Shown: positions 1-8,485 of the stretch, one piece after another
How the letters are laid out: every line of letters begins with the position of its first letter
How positions within the stretch are numbered: position 1 is the first letter of the stretch
From: Nocardia sp. BSTN01
Lineage (GTDB): Bacteria > Actinomycetota > Actinomycetes > Mycobacteriales > Mycobacteriaceae
NCBI RefSeq assembly: GCF_015354405.1
Contig: NZ_JADKYP010000033.1
Coordinates: 1 to 64,000 of the forward strand
Length of the DNA: 64,000 bases
Direction of reading: 5' to 3'
The notes under the pieces: generated by a model
Database searches by the model: none
What the model was told of the DNA's origin: nothing
Seen by the model: the letters and a program-made list of their open reading frames with translations, nothing else
Made by a program: the position numbers and the translations under genes

Positions 1-315
1 CTGTTCGGCGACATCATCACCGACCTCGCCGCGGCGGTATCCGGCGGCATCGGCCTGGCCGCCTCGGGCAACATCGACGCCTCCGGCACCAATCCGAGCA
101 TGTTCGAACCGGTCCACGGCAGCGCCCCCGATATCGCCGGCCAGTCCAAGGCCGACCCGACCGCCGCCATCCTCTCGGTATCGCTGCTGCTGAACCACCT
201 CGGCCGCTCCGAGGAAGCCGCCCGCATCGAAGCCGCGGTAGCCAAGGACCTCGCCGCCCGCACCGGCACCGCCTCCACGGTCGACATCGGCGACCGCATC
301 GCCGCGTCCATCTGA
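1..315 (+). CDS. leuB: 3-isopropylmalate dehydrogenase, C-terminal fragment
   Basis: Frame is open from base 1 to TGA at 313-315, so only the last 104 residues of a roughly 340-residue enzyme are present. The family-typical stretch [13 protein letters not shown] is visible, followed by the usual end of the isocitrate/isopropylmalate dehydrogenase fold. The enzyme oxidises and decarboxylates 3-isopropylmalate in leucine synthesis using NAD+. leuCD, the preceding step of the same pathway, lies about 7 kb downstream. The truncation is the window edge, not a mutation. Confidence 0.96.
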   Translation: MFGDIITDLAAAVSGGIGLAASGNIDASGTNPSMFEPVHGSAPDIAGQSKADPTAAILSVSLLLNHLGRSEEAARIEAAVAKDLAARTGTASTVDIGDRIAASI

Positions 316-326
316 GTTCGCTCCAC

Positions 327-369
327 CGATCCCTCTGTCGCGAAACGGAATTGCGTGACAGGGGGATCG
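327..369 (+). terminator. Stem-loop after leuB
   Basis: CGATCCCTCTGTC (327-339) pairs with GACAGGGGGATCG (357-369), 13 pairs with one G-U, around a 17-nt loop, 12 bases after the leuB stop. There is no U tract, as is common for actinobacterial terminators. Confidence 0.6.
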
Positions 370-583
370 CGGCGTGTGTGCGGCTTCGACGCGACATGTT
401 CGAATGGGCGTCGCGAAGCGGCACACGGCAAGAGCGCGTAGTTGTCGTCGCCGCACAGCAGCCGGGACATGACCCGGTCCGGTGCGCTCGGGGGTCGCGC
501 TGCTGGTTGCCGTCGATCGCCACCGGCTAGCATTGATCGCAACTGATGCAGGCCATCGATGTGTGTAAAGACCTGGAGGCGGT

Positions 584-1186
584 ATGACGGCGGAGCACAT
601 CACCGGTGCCGTCGGATTCGGTCCGTACACCGTGCTCGACTTGCACGAACAACCGGAAGACGGCAAAGGGCTGGAACTCGAGGACGGGTGGTTGATCGAG
701 GTGGCGGCGGGGGCTCGGCACAACTACATCAGCTGGAGGCTGGCTGGAATCCTGCGCAAAAGTCTCGGTCAGGCGGATGTCTTCGTGTGTGACGGCGGGG
801 AGTGGGAGATCAGCACTCCCAGTGGTGTGCGCAAGCCCGATGTGTTCGTCATTCCGCGTGAGGTGGCGCGTGCGGCGATCATGGATGAAACGCCGAAGCT
901 GATTCCTGGTACGGAGTTGCTGCTCGCCGCCGAAGTCGTGTCGCCTGGAAGCGGAAGCGAGCGCACGGATCGAGTGCGCAAGGTCCGCGAGTACGCGGCG
1001 CTCGGGATCCCGCAATATTGGATCGTCGAGCATCAGCCGCATATCCGAATGCATCGCTCCGTGCTCGGCGCTGACGGCTACCGATGGGAGCCGACGGTTG
1101 CCGAGGGCAGCCGGTTCAGCGCGGAGATCGAGGCGGACAAGATTTTTCGGGTCGATTTCGATCCTGCCGCGCTGATCGAGTTCTGA
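584..1186 (+). CDS. Uma2 family (DUF820) putative restriction-endonuclease-fold protein
   Basis: A 200-residue protein of the Uma2/DUF820 family, whose PD-(D/E)xK-like fold suggests nuclease activity; the biological role of the family is not established. Visible family features are the early acidic strand (ELEDGWLIEV), the RKPDVFVI segment around residues 83-90 and the EVVSPGSGSERTDRVRKVREYAALGIPQYWIV region around 118-150, which carries the expected Asp/Glu-x-Lys type residues. Start ATG has a good SD (GGAGG, 4 nt before). It stands alone between leuB and the MFS gene, where mycobacteria have no such gene as far as I recall, suggesting insertion. These genes are often multicopy in Actinobacteria and cyanobacteria. 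Confidence 0.8.
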   Translation: MTAEHITGAVGFGPYTVLDLHEQPEDGKGLELEDGWLIEVAAGARHNYISWRLAGILRKSLGQADVFVCDGGEWEISTPSGVRKPDVFVIPREVARAAIMDETPKLIPGTELLLAAEVVSPGSGSERTDRVRKVREYAALGIPQYWIVEHQPHIRMHRSVLGADGYRWEPTVAEGSRFSAEIEADKIFRVDFDPAALIEF

Positions 1187-1280
1187 TCGGGCGGCCCGCG
1201 TCAGAGGGCGGGCGCCGATCGAGAACGGTTCGCCCGTGCGGTTTGGACATCGCTGCGTAAGCGGCAGCCGGACGCGATCA

Positions 1281-1296
1281 GGTTGTAGGTACAACC
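1281..1296. promoter_or_regulatory. 16-bp palindrome, function unknown
   Basis: GGTTGTA-GG-TACAACC, a perfect 7+2+7 inverted repeat in the gap between two convergent genes. It looks like a protein-binding site but no promoter is obvious here. Confidence 0.3.
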
Positions 1297-1380
1297 GAAA
1301 AACGTTGGCGGCGTGGTGTTTCCCCACGGTCGCGCTCCGTACTGTGACGGAAAGGGGTGCGGCCGTGGGGAACCCGGGAG

Positions 1381-2556
1381 TCAGCGGTGGCGGGCGATCG
1401 GCACCATGGGGACGGCGGCCGCGGCGATGATCGCGGCCACCAGATAGGTCGCCGGGAAGCCGGCGGCGGTGATGAGGGCGCCGAAAATCGGTGCGACAGC
1501 GGCGGATGCCAGATTCTGGCCGGTGTTCTGGATGCCCAGGCCGCGGCCGCTCCAGTACGGACCGGCGATCTCGGCGACGGCGGTGAACGCCAGGCCGTTG
1601 TCGGCCACGGTGATCACCGACGCGGCGAACAGGATCGGGATCGCCGCCCACCACCAGTGCAACCAGGCCGCGCCGGCCAGGCCGGCCATCGAGACCACGG
1701 CCGCGATCGCCACGGTGTGCAACGGGCGCAGGCGGCTGCCGACGCGGTCGGACCAGACACCGGCGCCGATGCGCCCGGCGGCGCCCAGGATCTGGGTCGC
1801 GGTGACGATCGCCCCGGCCACCGGCAGCGACAACCCGGCGTCGCGATGCAGCCACAGCAGCGCGAACGTCCACAGAGTGGCCTGCGGAATCACCAGCAGC
1901 ACCGACACCGCGTGGATGCGCCACAGCGTGGAATCGCCCCGATACGGGTTGTCGGGACGCTCGCCGTTGCTCGCCGGGCGGGGCGGGTCGACGATTCCGA
2001 TCAGACAGCCGATCGCCGCGACGCCCGCCATCGCCGCCGGAACCAGAATCGCCGTGGAAAACCCGTGTGCCGCAGCGACAGCCGGTATCGACATGGCCGC
2101 GATCGCGACACCCAGCGGTTGTGCGGTCTGCCGGATACCCATCGCCAGCCCACGCTGATCGACCGGGAACCAGCCGACGATCACGCGGCCGCTCGCGCCG
2201 TTGGTGCTGGCAGCGCCCATACCGGCCAGAAAGAGCAACACACCCAGCGCGCCGTAGTCGGTCACCGTCGCAGCAGCCACACCCGCCACGCACATCACGA
2301 CTGGACCGGCGACCAGGACCGAGCGCTCGCCTACGCGGTCGACGATGTACCCCCAGGCGATCAGCGTGCATACCAGGCCGACCGTCGGCATCGCGACCAG
2401 CAGACCCGCTGTGGCCAAGGGCATTCCGCGATCGGTCAGCGCCGGCAGCAGAAAAGGGGTGCCGTGCACGATGACCGCGCTCGAGCTCTGCGCGAAGACT
2501 CCGAGGGCGAGCATGGTCCACCGCCGGTTCGCGCGCACCTGTGTCACGGTGGTCAT
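1381..2556 (-). CDS. MFS transporter
   Basis: A 391-residue major facilitator superfamily permease with about 12 hydrophobic segments, from LALGVFAQSSSAVIVHGTPFLLPAL near the N-terminus to IIAAAAVPMVPIA at the end. A motif-A-like loop occurs after helix 2 (YIVDRVGERSVL). Substrate cannot be told from sequence. I chose ATG at 2556 (MTTVTQV) over ATG at 2577 because GAGGTGAGG lies just upstream of the former and nothing SD-like precedes the latter. It is divergent from the FAH hydrolase, as for Rv2994/Rv2993c in M. tuberculosis as I remember that locus. Confidence 0.88.
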   Translation of the reverse strand: MTTVTQVRANRRWTMLALGVFAQSSSAVIVHGTPFLLPALTDRGMPLATAGLLVAMPTVGLVCTLIAWGYIVDRVGERSVLVAGPVVMCVAGVAAATVTDYGALGVLLFLAGMGAASTNGASGRVIVGWFPVDQRGLAMGIRQTAQPLGVAIAAMSIPAVAAAHGFSTAILVPAAMAGVAAIGCLIGIVDPPRPASNGERPDNPYRGDSTLWRIHAVSVLLVIPQATLWTFALLWLHRDAGLSLPVAGAIVTATQILGAAGRIGAGVWSDRVGSRLRPLHTVAIAAVVSMAGLAGAAWLHWWWAAIPILFAASVITVADNGLAFTAVAEIAGPYWSGRGLGIQNTGQNLASAAVAPIFGALITAAGFPATYLVAAIIAAAAVPMVPIARHR

Positions 2557-2596
2557 CACCCTCACCTCGAATCTCATATTTTGGGATCAGTGTCTT

Positions 2597-2612
2597 ACTC
2601 TGTGAGCAGAGT
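2597..2612. promoter_or_regulatory. Palindrome in the MFS/FAH divergent promoter region
   Basis: ACTCTG-TGAG-CAGAGT, a 6+4+6 inverted repeat 41 bases upstream of the MFS start and about 110 bases upstream of the FAH start. Position and shape suit a repressor operator for the transporter. Confidence 0.35.
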
Positions 2613-2708
2613 CCTACCGTACACCCAGGATGTGCCCGGTAGGCAACTCGAAATTCGTCACATCCGTCCGTCGCAGACCGGGTGGTCGGCCGTGTTCGGG
2701 CAGGTGGA

Positions 2709-2714
2709 TAGACT
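2709..2714 (+). promoter_or_regulatory. -10 box of FAH hydrolase gene (leaderless type)
   Basis: TAGACT ends 7 nt before ATG 2722 and no SD is present, placing the predicted transcription start at or next to the start codon. Confidence 0.45.
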
Positions 2715-2721
2715 CTTCGCC

Positions 2722-3495
2722 ATGCGTCTAGGTCGTGTTGCCAGCCCCGATGGGGTCGCGTTCGTGAGTATCGAAACCGACGGTTCCGACGAGATCGCTC
2801 GTGAAATCGCCGAGCATCCGTTCGGTACCCCGACATTCACCGGCCGTACCTGGCCGCTGGCCGATGTGCGACTGCTGGCTCCCATTCTGGCCAGCAAGGT
2901 GGTGTGCGTCGGAAAGAACTACGCCGCGCACGCCGCGGAGATGGGCGGTCCGGCGCCGGAGGATCCCGTGATCTTCCTCAAGCCCAACACCGCCATCGTC
3001 GGACCGAACCTGCCGATCCTGTTGCCGCCCAATTCCTCTCAGGTCGAATACGAGGGCGAGCTGGCGGTGGTGATCGGCCGCCCGTGCAAGGACGTGCCGG
3101 CCGCCCGGGCCGCCGACGTCATCCTCGGCTACACCGTCGCCAACGACGTCACCGCGCGTGACCAGCAGCGTCACGACGGACAGTGGACGCGCGCCAAGGG
3201 CTACGACACCTTCTGCCCGCTGGGACCCTGGATCGAAACCGAACTCGATCCGGGCGATCTCGAGATCACCACCGAACTCGACGGTGAGGTGCGCCAGCGC
3301 AGCCGGACTTCACTTCTGCTGCACGATATTCCGAAGGTGATCGAGTGGGTCACCAAGGTGATGACATTGCTGCCCGGTGATGTCATTCTCACCGGAACGC
3401 CGGAAGGTGTAGGACCGATGACGGATGGGCAAACCGTATCCGTGACGGTTCAGGGTATCGGCACCCTCACCAATCCTGTTGCCGCCAAACGTTGA
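2722..3495 (+). CDS. Fumarylacetoacetate hydrolase family protein
   Basis: A 257-residue FAH-fold enzyme. Members cleave or isomerise beta-diketo acids in aromatic catabolism or decarboxylate oxaloacetate; the exact substrate is not readable here. Family signatures are the [13 protein letters not shown] loop, the metal-site acids in [11 protein letters not shown], the NDVTARDQQ segment and the [11 protein letters not shown] glycine-rich end. The ATG at 2722 fits the usual family N-terminus ([11 protein letters not shown]); a longer open frame upstream lacks supporting signals. It is followed by gltX 14 bases later and probably co-transcribed. The orthologous place in M. tuberculosis is Rv2993c. 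Confidence 0.9.
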   Translation: MRLGRVASPDGVAFVSIETDGSDEIAREIAEHPFGTPTFTGRTWPLADVRLLAPILASKVVCVGKNYAAHAAEMGGPAPEDPVIFLKPNTAIVGPNLPILLPPNSSQVEYEGELAVVIGRPCKDVPAARAADVILGYTVANDVTARDQQRHDGQWTRAKGYDTFCPLGPWIETELDPGDLEITTELDGEVRQRSRTSLLLHDIPKVIEWVTKVMTLLPGDVILTGTPEGVGPMTDGQTVSVTVQGIGTLTNPVAAKR

Positions 3496-3509
3496 TCGAG
3501 AGAAGGAAT

Positions 3510-4967
3510 ATGACTGACGTACGGGTCCGATTCTGCCCGTCACCCACCGGCACACCGCATGTCGGCCTGATCCGCACCGCGCTGTTCAACTGGGCGTTCG
3601 CTCGCCACCACGGCGGCACCTTCGTGTTCCGTATCGAAGATACCGATGCCGCACGCGATTCCGAGGAGTCGTACCACGCGATTCTGGACGCGTTGCGGTG
3701 GCTCGGACTGACCTGGGACGAGGGGCCGGAGGTCGGCGGGCCCTACGGCCCCTACCGTCAGTCGCAGCGGCGTGAGCTTCATCTCGATGTCGTCCAGAGG
3801 TTGCTGGCGGCCGGTGAGGCCTATGAATCCTTCTCCACCCCAGACGAAGTCGAGGCCCGCCACCGCGCCGCCGGACGCGATCCGAAGCTCGGCTACGACA
3901 ACTTCGACCGCGATCTGACCCCCGAACAGATCGCCGCCTACAAGGCCGAGGGCCGCCCGGCGGTGGTGCGGCTGCGGATGCCCGCCACCGATCTGGTGTG
4001 GAACGATCTGGTTCGCGGGGAGATCACTGCCAAGGCCGGGACGGTGCCCGATTTCGCGCTCACCCGCGGCACCGGAGATCCGCTCTATACGCTGGTTAAT
4101 CCCGTCGACGACGCACTGATGAAAATTACACACGTGTTGCGCGGGGAAGATCTGCTTTCCTCCACCCCGCGCCAGCTTGCGTTGTATGCCGCATTGCAGC
4201 GGATCGGGGTGGCGGAGTTCACCCCCGAGTTCGGTCATCTGCCCTTCGTGATGGGCCAGGGCAACAAGAAGTTGTCCAAACGTGATCCGGAGTCGAATCT
4301 CTTCGCACATCGGGATCGCGGATTCATTCCTGAAGGTTTGCTGAATTACCTGGCTTTGCTCGGATGGAGCCTCACCGAGGACCGCGATGTCTTCTCGATG
4401 GCGGAGATGGTCGATGCGTTCGAGATATCGAAAGTAAATTCGAATCCGGCGCGCTTCGACCAGAAGAAGGCGGATGCGATCAACGCCGAACACATTCGTT
4501 TGCTGGATACCGGGGATTTCGCCCGCAGGTTGCGGGAGTTCCTCACCGCGCAGGGCCACATCGGCGCCGAAGTGGACGACGGAGTTTTCGCCGCCGCGGC
4601 CGAGTTGGTACAGACCCGGATCGTGGTTCTCGGTGATGCGTGGGACCTATTGAAGTTTCTGTTCGTGCCCGCCGAGGAGTTTGCTGTCGACGAGGCCGCG
4701 GCGCAAAAGAATCTGGGCCCCGAGGCGGTGCCGGTGGTGCAGGCCGCCGTGGCGGCGCTGGACGGTGTTTCCGAATGGACGCCACCCGCGCTCGAAGAGG
4801 CGCTGAAAAAGGCTCTGGTGGACGATCTGGGGCTCAAACCGCGTAAGGCCTTCGGTCCGGTACGGGTGGCGGTCACCGGATCGCACATCAGCCCGCCGCT
4901 GTACGAATCGCTGGAACTGCTCGGCCGTGAGCTGACCATGCAGCGGCTGCGGGCGGCGCTCGCGTAG
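3510..4967 (+). CDS. gltX: Glutamyl-tRNA synthetase
   Basis: A class I synthetase of 485 residues that charges tRNA-Glu and, in bacteria without glutaminyl-tRNA synthetase, also mis-charges tRNA-Gln for later conversion by GatCAB. The HIGH-equivalent is PHVG at residues 16-19 and the KMSKS-equivalent is KLSKR at 254-258. ATG 3510 follows AGAAGGA at the right distance and gives the family-typical start [13 protein letters not shown]; an upstream in-frame start at 3492 overlaps the previous gene. Two tRNA genes with anticodons for Gln and Glu lie downstream. Confidence 0.97.
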   Translation: MTDVRVRFCPSPTGTPHVGLIRTALFNWAFARHHGGTFVFRIEDTDAARDSEESYHAILDALRWLGLTWDEGPEVGGPYGPYRQSQRRELHLDVVQRLLAAGEAYESFSTPDEVEARHRAAGRDPKLGYDNFDRDLTPEQIAAYKAEGRPAVVRLRMPATDLVWNDLVRGEITAKAGTVPDFALTRGTGDPLYTLVNPVDDALMKITHVLRGEDLLSSTPRQLALYAALQRIGVAEFTPEFGHLPFVMGQGNKKLSKRDPESNLFAHRDRGFIPEGLLNYLALLGWSLTEDRDVFSMAEMVDAFEISKVNSNPARFDQKKADAINAEHIRLLDTGDFARRLREFLTAQGHIGAEVDDGVFAAAAELVQTRIVVLGDAWDLLKFLFVPAEEFAVDEAAAQKNLGPEAVPVVQAAVAALDGVSEWTPPALEEALKKALVDDLGLKPRKAFGPVRVAVTGSHISPPLYESLELLGRELTMQRLRAALA

Positions 4968-5022
4968 TAGCCGCGCCGGCCCCGGGTGCTCGCCGAATCG
5001 GTGATCGAATCGGTCGTTCCGT

Positions 5023-5050
5023 CGGGCGGTCGCGGCGTCGTGACCGCCCG
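5023..5050 (+). terminator. Stem-loop after gltX
   Basis: CGGGCGGTC (5023-5031) and GACCGCCCG (5042-5050) form a perfect 9-bp stem with a 10-nt loop, without a U tract. Confidence 0.45.
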
Positions 5051-5102
5051 CCGGGGCCCCAGGGGCCGTATCGGCCCGGAAAATGGGCTCTGACCAGACG
5101 AT

Positions 5103-5133
5103 TTGGATAAGTGCGGGAGGGGTTTGGTACTCT
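5103..5133 (+). promoter_or_regulatory. Possible tRNA-Gln promoter
   Basis: TTGGAT (5103-5108) and TACTCT (5128-5133) are separated by 19 nt, about 60 bases upstream of the mature tRNA-Gln. The spacing is on the long side. Confidence 0.35.
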
Positions 5134-5194
5134 TCTTCTCGGCCCGGAACGAGGGCCTCGAACCGGCAGGGGAGAGGCTGAAAGCCCAGGTCAT

Positions 5195-5266
5195 TGGGGT
5201 ATGGTGTAATTGGCAACACAGCTGATTCTGGTTCAGCCATTCTAGGTTCGAGTCCTGGTACCCCAG
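5195..5266 (+). tRNA. tRNA-Gln (anticodon CTG)
   Basis: Acceptor strands TGGGGTA (5195-5201) and TACCCCA (5259-5265) pair perfectly, with G as discriminator base. Anticodon stem GCTGA/TCAGC encloses TTCTGGT, giving anticodon CTG. The T-arm contains GGTTCGAGTCC. The CCA end is not encoded. It lies between gltX and tRNA-Glu, a neighbourhood conserved in related actinobacteria. Confidence 0.95.
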
Positions 5267-5311
5267 CGGAGAATGTTGATTCGCTTCGTTCGGTCGAGAC
5301 GGAACAGCATC

Positions 5312-5332
5312 CCCGGCGATTTGGTCGCCGGG
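5312..5332 (+). terminator. Stem-loop after tRNA-Gln
   Basis: CCCGGCGA and TCGCCGGG form an 8-bp stem with a 5-nt loop in the spacer between the two tRNAs. No clear U tract. Confidence 0.4.
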
Positions 5333-5405
5333 TCTCGGCCGGTTAAGCTTGCCGAGCCTCCTCGATCGAAAGATCCACGGAGATCTCCCTTCGGGGAAGT
5401 CCTCT

Positions 5406-5478
5406 GGCCCCGTCGTCTAGCGGCCTAGGACGCCGCCCTCTCAAGGCGGTAGCGCGGGTTCAAATCCCGTCGGGGCTA
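5406..5478 (+). tRNA. tRNA-Glu (anticodon CTC)
   Basis: Acceptor GGCCCCG pairs with CGGGGCT (one G-U). Anticodon stem CCGCC/GGCGG encloses CTCTCAA, giving CTC. The T-arm carries GGTTCAAATCC. The CCA end is not encoded. A strong terminator follows immediately. Confidence 0.95.
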
Positions 5479-5486
5479 CATTCGAA

Positions 5487-5515
5487 AGCCCTCCAGCGTG
5501 AGCTGGAGGGCTTTT
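5487..5515 (+). terminator. Rho-independent terminator of tRNA-Glu
   Basis: AGCCCTCCAGC / GCTGGAGGGCT is a perfect 11-bp stem with a GTGA tetraloop, followed by TTT. It is the most canonical terminator in the window. Confidence 0.9.
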
Positions 5516-5547
5516 CCCGTCTCCGGGTTCTCGTTCCCGGCGTGCGG

Positions 5548-6048
5548 TCAGTCCCGCACCGGCCAGGTGGATCCACCCGCCGGCATCGCGGGCATACCGA
5601 GCTTGCGGTGATCCCAGCTGCGCACCCGTTCCGGCACCACGCGGATCGCGACGCGCTTGTTCAGCATCGCCTCGACCATCGGGCGCAGTTCCTCGGTGTA
5701 GGGCCCGGTGTAGCGTTCCCAGACGCTGACGCCGACCTTGAACAGCGCCTCCGGGTCCTCGACGATCTCCGCGCGGCCCTCGATCGAGACCCCGCGCAAC
5801 CGGTCGTAGGTATCGCCCGACTCGACCAGGACCGTGACGCGCGGATCGCGGCGCACGTTCACCGCCTTCTGCGACTTGCCTTTCGTCTCGAACCAGATCT
5901 CACCGTCGACCAGGCCGTACCACATCGCCGTGAGATGCGGCGTTCCGTTCTTGCCCAGGCTCGCCAGCGTCATGATGCGGCTGCGTTCCAGGAATTCGGT
6001 GATCTCCGTCTCGGACATCACGATCTGCGCGCGTTGGTTCACTCCCAT
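5548..6048 (-). CDS. Pyridoxamine 5'-phosphate oxidase-fold (FMN/F420-binding) protein
   Basis: 166 residues of the split-barrel PPOX family, which in actinobacteria includes many F420- or FMN-dependent oxidoreductases. Seen are the N-terminal strand LASLGKNGTPHLTAMWYGLVDGEIWFET and KVGVSVWERYTG, both typical of the F420-type subfamily. Substrate unknown. It sits between the tRNA genes and the IclR regulator, as does Rv2991 in M. tuberculosis. ATG 6048 is taken as the start because TATCGT lies 6 nt upstream and there is no SD, consistent with a leaderless message; MSETEI 10 codons further in is an alternative. Confidence 0.85.
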   Translation of the reverse strand: MGVNQRAQIVMSETEITEFLERSRIMTLASLGKNGTPHLTAMWYGLVDGEIWFETKGKSQKAVNVRRDPRVTVLVESGDTYDRLRGVSIEGRAEIVEDPEALFKVGVSVWERYTGPYTEELRPMVEAMLNKRVAIRVVPERVRSWDHRKLGMPAMPAGGSTWPVRD

Positions 6049-6054
6049 GCGGTC

Positions 6055-6060
6055 ACGATA
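6055..6060 (-). promoter_or_regulatory. -10 box of PPOX-fold gene (leaderless type)
   Basis: On the minus strand TATCGT ends 6 nt before ATG 6048. An overlapping TAAAGT is an alternative -10. Confidence 0.4.
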
Positions 6061-6099
6061 CTTTACGGCGTATGGCCGGCATCACACGCGTGATAGGGG

Positions 6100-6801
6100 T
6101 CAGAGGCGCTTGTGCAGGGCATCGGCGGCGGCCACGAGGTCGGCGGCCCAGCGCGCACCCGGGCGCCGGCCCATGCGATCGATCGGGCCGGATACCGAGA
6201 CCGCGGCGATCACCTGGGACGACCCGTCGCGGACCGGCGCGGAGACGCTGGCCACACCCGCGGACCGTTCGGCGGCGCTCTGCGCCCAGCCGCGGCGGCG
6301 GACCTCGGCGAGGGCGCGCTCGCCGAAGACCGCGTCGGCCAGGACGCCGCGCTGCAGTTCCGGGTCGGCCCACGCCAGCAGGACCTTCGCGGCCGATCCG
6401 GCGGTCAGCGGCAGGCGAGCGCCGACCGGGACGGTGTCGCGCAGGCCGGAGGTGGGTTCGAGAGCGGCCACACAGATGCGGGAGTGCCCGTCGAGCCGGT
6501 AGAGCTGCACACTCTCGCCGGTGATCTCGCGCAGCCGGGGCAGGATGACGGCGGCGGCGTCGAGCAGCGGGTCCTCGGCGGTGGTGGCCAGCTCCGACAG
6601 CGCCGGGCCGGGCCGCCACGAACCAGCGGCGTCGCGGGCCAGCATGCGGTGGGTCTCGAGCCCCACGGCCAGCCGATGCGCGGTGGCCCGGGGCAGTCCG
6701 GTACGGGTGCACAGCTCGTTGAGCCCACACGGTTGTTCGGCCACGGCGTAAAGCACGGCCATGGCTTTGTCGAGCACCCCGATGCCGCTATGCTGTCTCA
6801 T
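6100..6801 (-). CDS. ltbR: IclR-family regulator of leucine biosynthesis
   Basis: 233 residues with an N-terminal winged helix (about 1-65, containing GLNELCTRTGLPRATAHRLAV) and a C-terminal IclR effector domain (SAPVRDGSSQVIAAVSVSGP near the end). It is divergent from leuCD. The same arrangement is known for LtbR of Corynebacterium glutamicum and NdgR of Streptomyces, which control leuCD; the symbol rests on this position plus family. A -10 box TAATAT lies 6 nt before ATG and there is no SD. A near-palindrome between ltbR and leuC could serve both promoters. Confidence 0.85.
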   Translation of the reverse strand: MRQHSGIGVLDKAMAVLYAVAEQPCGLNELCTRTGLPRATAHRLAVGLETHRMLARDAAGSWRPGPALSELATTAEDPLLDAAAVILPRLREITGESVQLYRLDGHSRICVAALEPTSGLRDTVPVGARLPLTAGSAAKVLLAWADPELQRGVLADAVFGERALAEVRRRGWAQSAAERSAGVASVSAPVRDGSSQVIAAVSVSGPIDRMGRRPGARWAADLVAAADALHKRL

Positions 6802-6807
6802 AGAACG

Positions 6808-6813
6808 ATATTA
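6808..6813 (-). promoter_or_regulatory. -10 box of ltbR (leaderless type)
   Basis: Minus-strand TAATAT ends 6 nt before ATG 6801; no SD is present. Confidence 0.5.
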
Positions 6814-6816
6814 GCG

Positions 6817-6831
6817 TCTCGCATAGTGAGA
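6817..6831. promoter_or_regulatory. Candidate LtbR operator
   Basis: TCTCGCATAGTGAGA is a near-palindrome (TCTC ... GAGA with inner C/G pair) just upstream of the ltbR -10 box, a good place for autoregulation and for control of leuCD. Confidence 0.4.
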
Positions 6832-6900
6832 TTGGCAAGTCCGATCGAACCCCGCGAGTACGCACCTCCAGTGGACTTCTGACAGGGGTTCCACCTGCGA

Positions 6901-6980
6901 GTTCGCGGCCCGCCTCGATTTCGGACCGACGGAGCGACTGAGCGGAGGAGGGAAAAATCGAGGCCCAAGGGGCCGCGAAC
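6901..6980 (+). repeat. Long interrupted inverted repeat in the leuC leader
   Basis: GTTCGCGGCC (6901-6910) pairs with GGCCGCGAAC (6971-6980), and CCTCGATTT (6913-6921) pairs with AAATCGAGG (6955-6963), making a 19-bp two-part stem with a 33-nt purine-rich loop. It sits in the 5' leader of leuC and could be an RNA structure or a small repetitive element. Confidence 0.7.
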
Positions 6981-6982
6981 CC

Positions 6983-7001
6983 GCGACGGCGAAGCCGTCG
7001 C
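6983..7001 (+). promoter_or_regulatory. Second leader hairpin before leuC
   Basis: GCGACGGC-GAA-GCCGTCGC is a perfect 8-bp hairpin with a 3-nt loop, ending 9 nt before the SD AGGAGG at 7011. There is no U tract, so it does not look like a simple attenuator terminator. Confidence 0.6.
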
Positions 7002-7024
7002 AGATAACACAGGAGGTGGTTGTC

Positions 7025-8449
7025 ATGGCCGAACGGCCACGCACGCTGGCGGAGAAGGTCTGGGACCAGCATGTCGTCGCACGGGGTGCGGGGGAGGGTG
7101 CGCAGCGCGAACCCGATCTCATCTACATCGATCTGCACCTGGTGCACGAGGTGACGAGCCCGCAGGCTTTCGACGGGTTGCGGGCGGCGGGTCGTCCGGT
7201 GCGCCGGCCGGATCTGACCATCGCGACCGAGGACCACAATGTGCCGACGGTCGATATCGATAAGCCGATCGCGGATCCGATCTCGCGCACCCAGGTGGAA
7301 ACCCTGCGGCGCAATTGCGAGGAATTCGGCGTCCGGCTGTATCCGATGGGTGATATCGAACAAGGCATCGTGCACGTGGTCGGTCCGCAGCTGGGTTTGA
7401 CGCAGCCGGGCATGACCGTGGTGTGTGGTGATTCGCACACCTCGACCCACGGCGCATTCGGCGCGCTGGCGATGGGTATCGGTACCAGCGAGGTCGAACA
7501 CGTGATGGCGACGCAGACGTTGTCGCTGCGGCCGTTCAAGACCATGGCGATCAATATCGACGGCGAGTTGCCGCCCGGCGTCACGAGCAAGGACGTGATT
7601 CTGGCGGTCATCGCGAAGATCGGCACCGGCGGCGGGCAGGGTTATGTGCTCGAATACCGCGGCGAGGCCGTGCGCGCCATGTCCATGGAGGCGCGGATGA
7701 CGATGTGCAACATGTCGATCGAGGCCGGCGCCCGGGCGGGCATGGTGGCCCCCGACGAGGTCACCTACGAATTCCTGAAGGGCCGCGAACATGCTCCGAC
7801 CGGCGCGGACTGGGATGCGGCGGTGGCGGCCTGGGAGGCGCTCAAGACCGATCCGGACGCCACCTTCGACGCCGAGGTGCATCTGGACGCATCGTCGCTG
7901 ACGCCGTTCGTCACCTGGGGCACCAACCCCGGTCAGGGCGCCCCACTGGGCGATGCGGTGCCGAATCCGGAGGATTTCGCCGACGAAAACGAGCGAGCGG
8001 CCGCTGAGAAGGCGCTGACTTATATGGATTTGGAGCCGGGTACTCCGCTTCGTGAGGTGTCCGTGGATACGGTTTTCGTGGGGTCGTGCACCAACGGCCG
8101 GATCGAGGATTTGCGGGCGGTGGCGGACGTTCTGAAGGGCCGCAAGGTGGCCGAGAGCGTGCGGATGTTGATCGTTCCGGGCTCGATGCGGGTGCGCGCC
8201 CAGGCCGAATCCGAGGGTTTGGGCGAGATTTTCACCGCCGCCGGCGCGGAATGGCGCCAGGCCGGCTGCTCGATGTGCCTGGGAATGAATCCGGATCAGC
8301 TTTCTCCCGGTCAGCGGTGTGCTTCGACATCGAACCGCAACTTCGAGGGGCGTCAGGGTAAAGGCGGCCGCACGCATCTGGTTTCGCCGCAGGTCGCGGC
8401 CGCGACGGCGGTGCGGGGCCGGTTGTCGGCGCCTGCGGATCTGAACTGA
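7025..8449 (+). CDS. leuC: 3-isopropylmalate dehydratase large subunit
   Basis: 474 residues, aconitase family. With LeuD it isomerises 2-isopropylmalate to 3-isopropylmalate. The three [4Fe-4S] ligands are visible: Cys355 in GSCTNGR and Cys415/Cys418 in CSMCLGM. The [22 protein letters not shown] segment is also typical. The SD AGGAGG (7011-7016) supports ATG 7025; an in-frame start at 7016 would overlap it. leuD follows 36 bases after the stop. Expression is likely set by the divergent ltbR and possibly by the leader structures. Confidence 0.97.
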   Translation: MAERPRTLAEKVWDQHVVARGAGEGAQREPDLIYIDLHLVHEVTSPQAFDGLRAAGRPVRRPDLTIATEDHNVPTVDIDKPIADPISRTQVETLRRNCEEFGVRLYPMGDIEQGIVHVVGPQLGLTQPGMTVVCGDSHTSTHGAFGALAMGIGTSEVEHVMATQTLSLRPFKTMAINIDGELPPGVTSKDVILAVIAKIGTGGGQGYVLEYRGEAVRAMSMEARMTMCNMSIEAGARAGMVAPDEVTYEFLKGREHAPTGADWDAAVAAWEALKTDPDATFDAEVHLDASSLTPFVTWGTNPGQGAPLGDAVPNPEDFADENERAAAEKALTYMDLEPGTPLREVSVDTVFVGSCTNGRIEDLRAVADVLKGRKVAESVRMLIVPGSMRVRAQAESEGLGEIFTAAGAEWRQAGCSMCLGMNPDQLSPGQRCASTSNRNFEGRQGKGGRTHLVSPQVAAATAVRGRLSAPADLN

Positions 8450-8485
8450 CCGGCCGGAATTCACCTCAGGACTACAGGAGCAACT

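Noticed and set aside
1357-3495. A 712-codon open frame spanning the MFS gene antisense and the FAH gene
   Set aside because: Only the part from ATG 2722 shows family motifs; the upstream part is antisense to a real MFS gene and Arg/Gly-rich, as expected of GC-rich shadow frames.
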